Positions 8,120 to 17,053 of a stretch of DNA of 64,000 nt are shown here, piece by piece. The DNA lies in NCBI RefSeq assembly GCF_003730275.1, contig NZ_QTTA01000010.1, positions 372,001 through 436,000 on the forward strand. The letters are read 5' to 3'. The stretch comes from Brevundimonas halotolerans. Lineage in GTDB: Bacteria; Pseudomonadota; Alphaproteobacteria; Caulobacterales; Caulobacteraceae. Both the position numbers and the translations under genes were made by a program. The notes under the pieces are model-generated. The model was not told the DNA's origin and made no database searches. It saw only the letters and a program-made list of their open reading frames with translations. How positions within the stretch are numbered: the first letter of the stretch is position 1; each line of letters starts with the position of its first letter.

Positions 8120-8425
8120 TCAGTGGGACTCGGGTAAGGGGAAAACGCGGCCAAGGTCCTGACGGGCGTCGTAGAACGACACGATCACGACCTCATCCTG
8201 CAAAACCTGAAAAACGACGATCTTGTGCCAGCGTAGCAGGCTGGCCTCGCGCAAGCCTTTCCAGCGGGACGGACGATAGGAGAATGGATGTGCGCCGGTC
8301 CTGAGCGACAGGGCCTCGCTTTCCGAGAGGGCGCGATCGGTCAGGCGTGTGTCCTGGGCCTCCAGTCCATCCAGCCAGTCGCGTTGCGCGCTGCGAGCTT
8401 CCTGCGACCATCGCACGCGCCTCAT
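8120..8425 (-). CDS. Toxin of a type II toxin-antitoxin pair, RelE/ParE superfamily
   Basis: This is a small basic protein of 101 residues. The pattern fits RelE/ParE toxins: an N-terminal helix with RVRWSQEA, a central Arg-rich strand (YRPSRWKGLR) and a C-terminal strand pair with VVIVSFYDARQDLG. RelE members cut mRNA on the ribosome and ParE members poison gyrase; the sequence does not let me choose. It overlaps the antitoxin gene by 4 bases and ends immediately before the sufC start. It is unrelated to Fe-S assembly and is part of a cargo block inside the suf operon. Confidence 0.75.
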   Translation of the reverse strand: MRRVRWSQEARSAQRDWLDGLEAQDTRLTDRALSESEALSLRTGAHPFSYRPSRWKGLREASLLRWHKIVVFQVLQDEVVIVSFYDARQDLGRVFPLPESH

Positions 8426-8682
8426 CGCTTGTAGCGGGCCTTGAGCTCATCAAAGACCTCTGAATGATCATAGAGACGACCGGCCGCAACATCCTCCAGT
8501 CCACGCCTTATGGAAGCCGCCTGCTCTTCGGTCAGCGAGGCCCCGGCCTGCCCCTCATGGTCGGCGGCAACCTGCTCTGCCGCCGAGGCAATGAACTCTT
8601 CGAGCGACATGCCGATCTCGGCCGCCGCACGCTTCAGACGATCCGCAGCGTCAGCATCAAAGGGAATGGCTATGGTTTCCAT
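8422..8682 (-). CDS. Antitoxin of the adjacent RelE/ParE-type pair
   Basis: This 86-residue protein has the layout of a DNA-binding antitoxin. An N-terminal strand METIAIPFD is followed by two helices (ADRLKRAAAEIG, LEEFIASAAEQ), as in ribbon-helix-helix proteins. The C-terminal region ends with DHSEVFDELKARYKR, like the toxin-wrapping tail of RelB/ParD types. Its ATG overlaps the stop of the truncated sufC copy (TGATG), so ribosomes reading that fragment could re-initiate here. It overlaps the toxin gene by 4 bases. The pair is probably self-repressing, but it is also within the suf transcript. Confidence 0.72.
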   Translation of the reverse strand: METIAIPFDADAADRLKRAAAEIGMSLEEFIASAAEQVAADHEGQAGASLTEEQAASIRRGLEDVAAGRLYDHSEVFDELKARYKR

Positions 8683-8837
8683 CAGACAGTCCTCCGGTGA
8701 CGCAGCATCTTATCATAGTGGCCCCCACCCGTCGGACCCGTGACCACGTGCACCTCACCCGCCGGAACGTCGAGCGTCAGGCCCTTGAGAACGGGGGTGT
8801 CACCGACGGCGACGTGGAGGTTGGAGACGGAGAGCAT
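8682..8837 (-). pseudogene. Truncated duplicate of the sufC 5' end
   Basis: Codons 1-37 match the start of intact sufC closely, at about 87% of bases over the first 29 codons by eye. The encoded LKGLTLDVPAGEV is the same in both. The match dies within Walker A, where GPNGAGKST becomes GPTGGGH, followed by an unrelated tail of 14 codons and a stop that overlaps the antitoxin start. It sits 2 bases after the unknown 150-residue gene. It cannot make an ATPase. It is a scar of the event that placed the toxin-antitoxin pair next to sufC. Confidence 0.85.
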
Positions 8838-8839
8838 TG

Positions 8840-9292
8840 CTAAAGAGCCTTGGGATTTAAACCGATTGGAATTTCGTCATATCCCTCAATGTCAAGCCAA
8901 GCTCCTGCCGCCTCATTCAAGGCTGATCGAGCATTTACGGCATGAGGAAACCCGCGAGAAAGTTCGGTCCACATTTCGCGCGCTTTGGCTCTGAGTCTCA
9001 GCGAATTCCCGGCTCTCAACGTGTGGACCCAAACCATAAGACCCGAGGCCACTTGTGGAATGCCCTGCTTCTGAAGTCCGTGAACTACTTTCACGAGAGA
9101 GCTAACAGCGGTCGGATTCAGCGCATGAAAAACTAAGGGGTCCATCAAGTCGTAGCCTTGATCCTCCAACTCGTTCCGCCAACTAGCCGCCTGCGCGACC
9201 ACGAAGCCAAGCTCGTCAGCATCCACCGCCTTCAATCCATCGACGAAGGTTTGCATCTCCTTGAGCTGCACTCCCTCCCAGAAGTTCGCCAT
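8840..9292 (-). CDS. Hypothetical protein between sufB and the sufC fragment
   Basis: This 150-residue soluble, mainly helical protein has no signal peptide, cysteine cluster or recognisable motif. It opens with MANFWEGVQLKEM and carries aromatic and leucine-rich helices throughout. Codon use is visibly lower in GC than in sufB or sufC, with TTA, GTT, GTA and AGC codons, which suggests recent acquisition. It starts 14 bases after the sufB stop and is followed after 2 bases by the broken sufC copy. It may be an immunity or helper gene of the inserted block, but nothing in the sequence assigns a function. Confidence 0.6.
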   Translation of the reverse strand: MANFWEGVQLKEMQTFVDGLKAVDADELGFVVAQAASWRNELEDQGYDLMDPLVFHALNPTAVSSLVKVVHGLQKQGIPQVASGLMVWVHTLRAGNSLRLRAKAREMWTELSRGFPHAVNARSALNEAAGAWLDIEGYDEIPIGLNPKAL

Positions 9293-9306
9293 TAGACGCC
9301 CGAACA

Positions 9307-10772
<1,466 letters not shown>

Positions 10773-10773
<1 letters not shown>

Positions 10774-11897
10774 CAGGCGATCTCCCCGACGGGTTGGCGG
10801 GCGCGCAGGCGGGCGCGGGCCTCGCACCAGGCGTCGGCAAAGGTCTGCCAGTCGCTCTCGACCGTGCCCCAGCCGCCCGAGACGCGGATGGCGAAGGTGG
10901 CCAGCGGCTCCAGCCCCATGGCGACCATGGTTTTCGACGGTTTGGTCTTGCCCGAGGAACAGGCGCTACCCGCCGAGACCATGACGCCCTTGAGGTCGAG
11001 GCTGATCAACTGTTGCGGGCTGTCCCAGCCGTCCGTGGCGACGAACAGGGTGTTGGGCAGGCGGGGTGCGCCCTCGCCGACCACCACCGCGCCCTCGGCC
11101 TTGAGGCGTTCGGCGGCGGCGTCGCGCCAGGCGCTATGGTCGTGCGCGAGGTCACGCGCGGCGCATTCGGCGGCCACACCAAAGGCGGCGATGCCGGGGA
11201 CATTTTCGGTGCCGGCGCGCAGGCCGCGCTCCTGCCCCGCGCCGTGCAGGATGCGCACGGCGCTGCGGCCCGGGGCCAGCACCAGGGCGCCGACGCCCTG
11301 CAGTCCGCCCAGCTTGTGCCCGGACAGGGTCAGGGAGTCTGCGGCCAGGTCGGCCATGGAGACCGCGATCTTGCCCGCCGACTGGATGGCATCGACGTGC
11401 AGCCAGCCGTCGGCGGCGGCGACCAGCGCGCGGGCCTCGGCGATGGGCTGGATGACGCCGCTTTCATTATTGGCGTGGTGGATGCCGACCATGGCCCGGC
11501 CCGGACGTTTCAGCGCCCCGGCCAGCCATTCCAGATCGACCTGACCGTTGGCATCGACCGGCAGGGTCTCGACCGGGACCGACGACATGGCCGCGGTCTC
11601 GGCGACGCAGGGATGTTCGGTGGCCGAAACGATCAGCCGCTCACAGCCCGCCGCGATGGCGCTGGCGAGCGCCTGGGCGTTCGACTCAGTGCCGCCAGAA
11701 GAGAAGATCACCGCGCTGGTGTCGACCCCGACCAGATCGGCGACGCGGGTGCGGGCGGTCTCGATATGGGCGCGGGCGCGGCGGCCCCGGGCGTGGACAG
11801 CGTTGGGATTGCCACCCTCGGCCATGATCTGGGTGACCAGGGCCTGGACCTCGGGCCGGATCAGGGCGGAGGCGTTGTAGTCGAGATAGACGGTCAT
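10773..11897 (-). CDS. Cysteine desulfurase, IscS/NifS-like (second in the operon)
   Basis: This PLP enzyme of 374 residues releases sulfur from cysteine. The lysine that holds PLP is K195 in LSGHKLGG, and the persulfide cysteine is C313 in the SAGSACSSG loop typical of group I desulfurases. With SufS downstream, the operon encodes two desulfurases of different groups. This one may feed Fe-S assembly or supply sulfur to tRNA thiolation or thiamine. It overlaps iscR by 4 bases and sufB by one. A name such as iscS or nifS would be a family label, so no symbol is given. Confidence 0.92.
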
Positions 11898-12388
11898 GCG
11901 GCGGCTCCCACGCCGGGCGCGGATACAGACGGAGAGCAGGCCACACGACGGCGGCTGCCGGTGCGGTTCAGGACCACATCTTCCAGCGACACCCCGGCCA
12001 GATAGGCGTGGATCTCGGCGCCGAGGTCTTCCCAGAGGTTATGGGTGATGCAGCGCTCGCCCGAGGCCATACAGCCGCGCGGCGAGGCGTGGGCGACGCA
12101 GCGGGTGGCGCGGATCGGCTCATCGACGGCCAGCACGATATCGGCGACGACCGTCTCGTCCGCCGGTTTGGCCAGACGATAGCCGCCACCGGGCCCGCGT
12201 ACGCTTTTCACCAGTCCGCAGCGGCGCAGGCGGGCGAACAGCTGTTCCAGATAGCTGAGGGAAATCTCTTGCCGCTGGGCGATTTCGGACAAGGAGACAG
12301 AGCGGTCAGACCCGTCGAGCGCACGACCGTTGCGGGCCAGATCGGCCATCGCCATCACCGCATAGCGTCCCTTCGTCGACAGTCGCAT
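11894..12388 (-). CDS. iscR: Rrf2-family transcriptional regulator IscR/SufR
   Basis: This 164-residue winged-helix regulator senses Fe-S status and heads the suf operon. MRLSTKGRYA and SLSYLEQLFARLRRCGLV (about 43-60) are the Rrf2 DNA-binding region. Ligands for a [2Fe-2S] cluster are C97, C106, C113 and H116. The spacing between the first two cysteines is longer than in E. coli IscR, as often in alphaproteobacteria. An IscR-type palindrome overlaps the promoter, so it probably represses its own operon when clusters are plentiful. Confidence 0.93.
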   Translation of the reverse strand: MRLSTKGRYAVMAMADLARNGRALDGSDRSVSLSEIAQRQEISLSYLEQLFARLRRCGLVKSVRGPGGGYRLAKPADETVVADIVLAVDEPIRATRCVAHASPRGCMASGERCITHNLWEDLGAEIHAYLAGVSLEDVVLNRTGSRRRVACSPSVSAPGVGAAA

Positions 12389-12470
12389 CCCGCACCTTCA
12401 AAAATACCGCGCAGAGGCGACGAGGTATGTTAGAACCCGCGCCTTCGCCGCCGCGCCCATTGGGTACCGG

Positions 12471-12503
12471 CACTTAGAAAGTCCTACTACAGCAGTCAAG
12501 TAT
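12471..12503 (-). promoter_or_regulatory. suf operon promoter with IscR-type operator
   Basis: On the minus strand TTGACT (12494-12499) and TAAGTG (12471-12476) are spaced by 17 bases. Around the -35, positions 12481-12503 read ATACTTGACT, then GCTG, then TAGTAGGAC. This matches most of the type 1 IscR site (ATAS-YYGACT-R-www-YAGTC-RRSTAT). A repressor here would block RNA polymerase. Transcription would start about 75 bases before iscR. Confidence 0.6.
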
Positions 12504-12548
12504 TCGCCCGACCGCTGTGACCTTTTGAACCGGATGGTTTGAAGACAC

Positions 12549-13199
12549 ATGCCTGAAGTGATTTTGCCGGGTGCCTCCGGTCGTCTCGAAGCCCGCTATT
12601 CCCCCGGCAAGCGCCCCGATGCCCCGATCGCGCTGATCCTGCATCCGCACCCCAAGGCCGCCGGCCACATGAACAATCCGGTAGTGGTGACGCTGTTCCA
12701 GCTGTTCCAGCAGCGGGGCTTTGCCACCCTGCGCTACAACAGCCGCGGCGTCGGCAAGTCGCAGGGCGAGTTCGACTCGGGCATCGGCGAGCTGGCGGAT
12801 GCCGCCACCGCGCTGGACTGGCTTCAGGCCGAGAACCCCGCCGCCAGCCAGACCTGGGTCGCGGGCTATCAGTTCGGCGCCTATATCGGCATGCAGCTGT
12901 TGATGCGCCGGCCCGAGACGGACGGCTTCATCTCGGTGTCGCCGCCGTCCAACATCTATGATTTTTCCTTCCTGGCCCCCTGCCCGGCCTCCGGCCTGTT
13001 CCTGCACGGGACGGCCGACACCATCGTGCCGCCGGTCGAGGTCGAGCGCGTGGTCAACAAGCTGCGCACCCAGAAGGGCATCGTCATCGACTATGAGCTG
13101 GAGGACGGGGCCACCCACTTCTGGCAGGACCACATCGGTGCCGTCGACCGCCGCGTCGCCGCCTATCTGGACAAGCGGCTGGAAGAACGCCCGGCGTAA
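12549..13199 (+). CDS. Alpha/beta-hydrolase fold protein lacking the nucleophile serine
   Basis: This 216-residue cytoplasmic protein is of the short alpha/beta-hydrolase type (COG2945-like). HPHPKAAGHMNNPVV and RYNSRGVGKSQGEFD are conserved, and D157 (HGTADTIVPP) and H190 (ATHF) are at the expected Asp and His positions. The nucleophile elbow, normally GxSxG, reads GYQFG with Q108 in place of serine. It is therefore probably not a serine hydrolase; it may bind a ligand or have another role. It is divergent from iscR, and the shared region holds the suf promoter. The substrate is unknown. Confidence 0.8.
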   Translation: MPEVILPGASGRLEARYSPGKRPDAPIALILHPHPKAAGHMNNPVVVTLFQLFQQRGFATLRYNSRGVGKSQGEFDSGIGELADAATALDWLQAENPAASQTWVAGYQFGAYIGMQLLMRRPETDGFISVSPPSNIYDFSFLAPCPASGLFLHGTADTIVPPVEVERVVNKLRTQKGIVIDYELEDGATHFWQDHIGAVDRRVAAYLDKRLEERPA

Positions 13200-13205
13200 G
13201 GCCGC

Positions 13206-14408
13206 TCAGTAGATCAGGAACGCCTTGCGCGTTTCCGCCCACGCCGCTTCATCCGGCGTGGCGATGGCGTCGAGGTCGCCCGCCTCGGCCCCCGCGTCGT
13301 CCACCCACTCCCTGAGCGACCGGCCGCCGTTGATCACATCGATCGGTAGCTTGCCGAACGCATATTCGTACGGAAAATCCCGCCACAGGTCGTAGTCGGG
13401 CCAGAGGGCCCGGATGGCCTTGAAGCCCAGCGCCTGGACCCGCCAGGGGCGGAAGGCGGCGTGGTCATAGTGCGGGCCTTCGACGTGAATCTGCACCCCG
13501 TGGCACAGCTGGCCAACGTGTTTGTGGAAGGTCGGCTGGAACCACATTTCGCGGAGGGTACACCCGGCCAGCCAGTCGGGGGCTCGGCGCTGCATCTCGG
13601 CGATTGCGGCGCGGGCGTCGATGTCGGGGGCGCCGAACAGTTCCAGCGGGCGGGTGGTGCCGCGCCCTTCGGACAGGGTGGCGCCCTCCAGCATGACCGT
13701 GCCGGCATAGGTGCGGGCCATGCTGAGCGTCGGCGCATTGGGGCTGGGGTTGATCCACGCCCGCTCCAGCAGCGGCCAGCCGTAGCCGGGCGCGGCGTCA
13801 ATGGCATAGCCCTGCATCTCGATGACGCGGTAATCCACGTCGAGCTTGAAATGGTCGATGAACCAGTGGCCCAGCTCGCCCATGGTCAGGCCGTGGCGCA
13901 TGGGCATGGGGCCGGCCCCGACGAAACTCTCATAGCCGGGCTGCAGCAGGGTGCCCTCGACCGGGCGACCGGCGGGGTTGGGGCGGTCCAGCACCCAGAC
14001 CGTCTTGCCATGCTTCTGCGCGGCTTCCAGCACATACAGCAGGGTCGTCACATAGGTGTAGATGCGACAGCCAAGGTCCTGCAGGTCGATCAGGATGACA
14101 TCGAAGGTGTCCATCCATTCGTCCCTCGGACGGCGGACCTCGCCATACAGGCTGAACACCGGAAAGCCGTGCACCGGATCGCGATAGTCCGGGCTCTCCA
14201 TCATATTGTCCTGCAGGTCGCCCTTCATGCCGTGCTGGGGACCGAAGGCGGCGGTGATGTCGATGTCCGGGCAGGCGACCAGGGCGTCGATGGCATGGGT
14301 CAGGTCTTCGGTCACCGAGGCCGGATGGGCCAGCAGGGCCACGCGACGGCCCTTGAGCGGGGCACGCAGGTCCGGTTCGGACAGCAGGCGGTCGAGACCG
14401 GTCTTCAT
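13206..14408 (-). CDS. DUF1343 protein, exo-beta-N-acetylmuramidase NamZ-like
   Basis: This 400-residue protein matches the DUF1343 family in length and in blocks such as FGPQHGMKGD (about 55-64), DVILIDLQDLGCRIYTY, VWVLDRPNPAGR and PMRHGLTMGELG. The characterised member NamZ removes terminal N-acetylmuramic acid from peptidoglycan fragments. No signal peptide is visible, so it would act in the cytoplasm on recycled fragments. It overlaps the upstream DOMON-like gene by 4 bases, suggesting an operon of two genes, and converges on the hydrolase gene. Confidence 0.85.
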   Translation of the reverse strand: MKTGLDRLLSEPDLRAPLKGRRVALLAHPASVTEDLTHAIDALVACPDIDITAAFGPQHGMKGDLQDNMMESPDYRDPVHGFPVFSLYGEVRRPRDEWMDTFDVILIDLQDLGCRIYTYVTTLLYVLEAAQKHGKTVWVLDRPNPAGRPVEGTLLQPGYESFVGAGPMPMRHGLTMGELGHWFIDHFKLDVDYRVIEMQGYAIDAAPGYGWPLLERAWINPSPNAPTLSMARTYAGTVMLEGATLSEGRGTTRPLELFGAPDIDARAAIAEMQRRAPDWLAGCTLREMWFQPTFHKHVGQLCHGVQIHVEGPHYDHAAFRPWRVQALGFKAIRALWPDYDLWRDFPYEYAFGKLPIDVINGGRSLREWVDDAGAEAGDLDAIATPDEAAWAETRKAFLIY

Positions 14409-15034
14409 GAGAGCTCCAGCACGAACGAGTCGGGATGATGAAAGTCGGGCTTATCCGACGGATGCGCCAGCGCCCAGTAGCTGAGCGAGCCATCGCTCGC
14501 CTCGATCACGGCGGAGAGGGCGATGCGATCAATGTGGGGCCATTCGGGCCAGTGGAGGATGGCGTCCAGCTCGAACGCGCCACCTGCCTGTTCCGACCGG
14601 ATCACCTGGACATGACCATCAAGGTTCCCCCCCCCTTCACGATAGCTGCTGAAGTGGTAGGCAGCCCACTGCCCTGAGGGCGAGATGTTGAATTCGGCGT
14701 AGCTGCCGTCACGAAGCTGCGCGAAGACCTCAAAGCAGGTCGTGCGCCAAAGCCCGTCGGCTCGCCCAAGATCAGGGTCCGACGCCGTCAGCGGGTTTGC
14801 CTTCTTGCCATTTCTGTTTGCGACAAAGGCTGCCGCATAGTCAGCGCTTCGCCGAGCATGGGTGGCTGCAATCGAGTCCAGCCATTCCGGAAGCACGACC
14901 TGGCCTCCGAAACCGCTCAGCCGAAAGCTGACATGGATCCAGCTCCGCCCTTCGATATCGAACTCAACCGTGATCGCTTCCGAGTTATGAAAGCCGGACG
15001 CACCGAAGGCGGACAGGGCAGCATTCAGGATCAT
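14405..15034 (-). CDS. DOMON-like domain protein
   Basis: This 209-residue protein has the layout of DOMON-like ligand-binding beta-sandwiches. A conserved [13 protein letters not shown] (about 120-132) is followed by [13 protein letters not shown] and a C-terminal strand region ([20 protein letters not shown]). Related proteins bind carbohydrates or heme, though the ligand here is not evident. It is co-transcribed with the NamZ-like gene (4-base overlap). A run of nine G (minus strand; 14627-14635) codes for the GGG turn at residues about 154-156 and could slip. Codon use is less GC-rich than in the neighbours. Confidence 0.75.
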   Translation of the reverse strand: MILNAALSAFGASGFHNSEAITVEFDIEGRSWIHVSFRLSGFGGQVVLPEWLDSIAATHARRSADYAAAFVANRNGKKANPLTASDPDLGRADGLWRTTCFEVFAQLRDGSYAEFNISPSGQWAAYHFSSYREGGGNLDGHVQVIRSEQAGGAFELDAILHWPEWPHIDRIALSAVIEASDGSLSYWALAHPSDKPDFHHPDSFVLELS

Positions 15035-15109
15035 GGTTGCGCGCTCGGTTCGCCTAGCCAGATGTCCGTGCTACACGCCCCTTCCCTTTCCCGCCATGCC
15101 TTAAGCCCC

Positions 15110-16366
15110 ATGACCGATCACGCCTTTCAGTCCGACTTTCTCAAGACGCTGCGGGATCGCGGCTATATCCACCAGATCACCCATCCGGACGAGCTGGATG
15201 CGGCAACGCGGTCGGGCGTGGTGTCGGGCTATATCGGGTTTGACGCGACGGCCCCCAGCCTGCACGTCGGCTCGCTGATCCAGATCATGATGCTGCGCCG
15301 GCTGCAGCAGGCCGGGCATCGCCCCGTGGTGGTCATGGGCGGCGGCACGACCAAGGTCGGCGATCCGACCGGCAAGGATGCCTCGCGGCCCCAGCTGACC
15401 GACGAGACGATCCAGTCGAACATCGCCTCGATCCGCACGGTGTTCGAGAAATTCCTGACGTTCGGCGACGGGCCGACCGATGCGGTCATGATCGACAATG
15501 ACGACTGGCTGTCGACCTATGGCTACATCCAGTTCCTGAGGGACTACGGCACCCATTTCACGGTCAACCGCATGCTGGCCTTTGACTCGGTCAAACTGCG
15601 GCTTGAACGCGAGCAGCCGATGACCTTCCTCGAGTTCAACTACATGCTGATGCAGTCGGTGGACTTCCTCGAGCTGAACCGGCGGCTGAATGTGACGCTG
15701 CAGATGGGCGGCTCGGATCAGTGGGGGAATATTGTCTCGGGTGTCGATCTGGTGCGGCGGGTGGACCAGAAGGCCGCCTTTGGCCTGACCACGCCGCTGT
15801 TGACCACGGCATCGGGCGGCAAGATGGGCAAGACGGCCCAGGGTGCGGTGTGGCTGAACGCCGAGCAGCTGAGCCCGTACGACTACTGGCAGTTCTGGCG
15901 GAATGTGGATGATGCGGATGTGGGCAAATTCCTGCGCCTGTTCACCGACCTGCCGCTGGACGAGATCGCGCGGCTGGAAGCGCTGGACGGCGCGGCCATC
16001 AACGACGCCAAGAAGGCTCTGGCCGATGCCGCAACGACCATGCTGCACGGCGCCGGCGAGGCGGACAAGGCGCGCGCTGCGGCCGAGGGCGCGTTCGAGC
16101 GGGGAACGCTGTCTGCGGACCTGCCCACGGTTGAGCTGCCGCAGGACGAGGTGATTGGAGCGATGATCGCGGCCGTGACGACGCGGGCCGGCCTGACGGC
16201 CTCCAACGGTGAGGCCCGGCGTCTGGCCCAGGGGGGCGGGCTGCGGCTCAATGATGAACCGGTTGCCCATGGGGCCCGCCTGATCGAGGCGGCGGATATC
16301 AATGCAGACGGTGTCCTGAAACTGGCCGCCGGCAAGAAGAAGATCGTTCTGGTGAGACCTGTCTGA
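15110..16366 (+). CDS. tyrS: Tyrosyl-tRNA synthetase
   Basis: This class I aminoacyl-tRNA synthetase (418 residues) charges tRNA-Tyr. The HIGH motif is LHVGS (51-55), the KMSKS loop is KMGKT (238-242), and tyrosine-binding marks such as [10 protein letters not shown] (198-207) are present. A C-terminal S4-like RNA-binding domain covers about 350-415. The ATG used begins the typical [11 protein letters not shown]. The reading frame is open upstream, but that part has no conserved sequence. It is followed after 10 bases by the peroxiredoxin gene. Confidence 0.97.
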   Translation: MTDHAFQSDFLKTLRDRGYIHQITHPDELDAATRSGVVSGYIGFDATAPSLHVGSLIQIMMLRRLQQAGHRPVVVMGGGTTKVGDPTGKDASRPQLTDETIQSNIASIRTVFEKFLTFGDGPTDAVMIDNDDWLSTYGYIQFLRDYGTHFTVNRMLAFDSVKLRLEREQPMTFLEFNYMLMQSVDFLELNRRLNVTLQMGGSDQWGNIVSGVDLVRRVDQKAAFGLTTPLLTTASGGKMGKTAQGAVWLNAEQLSPYDYWQFWRNVDDADVGKFLRLFTDLPLDEIARLEALDGAAINDAKKALADAATTMLHGAGEADKARAAAEGAFERGTLSADLPTVELPQDEVIGAMIAAVTTRAGLTASNGEARRLAQGGGLRLNDEPVAHGARLIEAADINADGVLKLAAGKKKIVLVRPV

Positions 16367-16376
16367 GGAGACGCAG

Positions 16377-16841
16377 ATGTCCGAGCTTGAAGGCAAACCC
16401 GTTCCGGCATTTGACATGCCGACCGCCGACGGGGACCGGGTCAGTGACGGGGCGCTGAAGGGCCGGCCCTATGTGCTCTACTTCTATCCGAAGGCGGACA
16501 CGCCCGGCTGCACGACCGAGGGCAAGGACTTCTCGTCCTTGATGGACGACTTTGCCGCCGCAGGGGCCCGGGTGATCGGCGTGTCGAAGGACACGGTTAA
16601 GAAGCTGTCGAACTTCAAGGCCAAGCACGACCTGACCGTCACCCTGGCGGCGGACGAGGATGAGAGCGTCTGTGCGGCGTTCGGCACCTGGGTCGAAAAG
16701 TCGATGTACGGCCGGACCTATATGGGCATCGAGCGCGCCACCTTCCTGATTGATGCCCAGGGCGTGATCCGCCACCAGTGGCCCCGGGTGAAGGTCAAGG
16801 GCCATGCCGAGGAGGTTCTGCAAGCTGTTCGCAGCTTGTAG
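16377..16841 (+). CDS. bcp: Peroxiredoxin, Bcp/PrxQ family
   Basis: This cytoplasmic thiol peroxidase of 154 residues reduces hydrogen peroxide and organic peroxides. The peroxidatic cysteine is C45 in DTPGCTTEG. The resolving cysteine seen five residues later in E. coli Bcp is replaced by K50. C99 (ESVCAAF) is the only other cysteine, so it may resolve the sulfenate, or the enzyme may use an external thiol. It lies 10 bases after tyrS and is probably in the same transcript. Confidence 0.93.
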   Translation: MSELEGKPVPAFDMPTADGDRVSDGALKGRPYVLYFYPKADTPGCTTEGKDFSSLMDDFAAAGARVIGVSKDTVKKLSNFKAKHDLTVTLAADEDESVCAAFGTWVEKSMYGRTYMGIERATFLIDAQGVIRHQWPRVKVKGHAEEVLQAVRSL

Positions 16842-16981
16842 ATTCGCAGTCCGACCTGCGAGACCGACAACTGTCCGAGAGCTGACGGGTCGTCACGGAA
16901 AGCCAGATTCGCGGTTCGCGTGACAGGCGAAATCCAGTCTTGCCGAGCAGCGTTATTCTCCGAATACGATTCCAAAGAGGG

Positions 16982-16996
16982 TTAATGCTTCCCTAA
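16982..16996 (+). promoter_or_regulatory. CtrA-like box upstream of the M23 peptidase-bactofilin pair
   Basis: TTAA-TGCTTCC-CTAA differs from the CtrA consensus TTAA-N7-TTAA at one position and is followed by C as in the full motif. It lies 58-72 bases before the M23 gene start, a location suited to a CtrA-activated promoter. The rest of the 16842-17053 gap shows nothing else convincing. Confidence 0.4.
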
Positions 16997-17053
16997 CAGG
17001 GTTGAAGCTTCACCGTCGCTGGCGCATAAAGCGTGCGTTCGGGGGTGTAGCGT

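Noticed and set aside
14858-15109. N-terminal extension of tyrS from an upstream start
   Set aside because: The added residues are not part of the TyrRS family and overlap the oppositely oriented DOMON-like gene.
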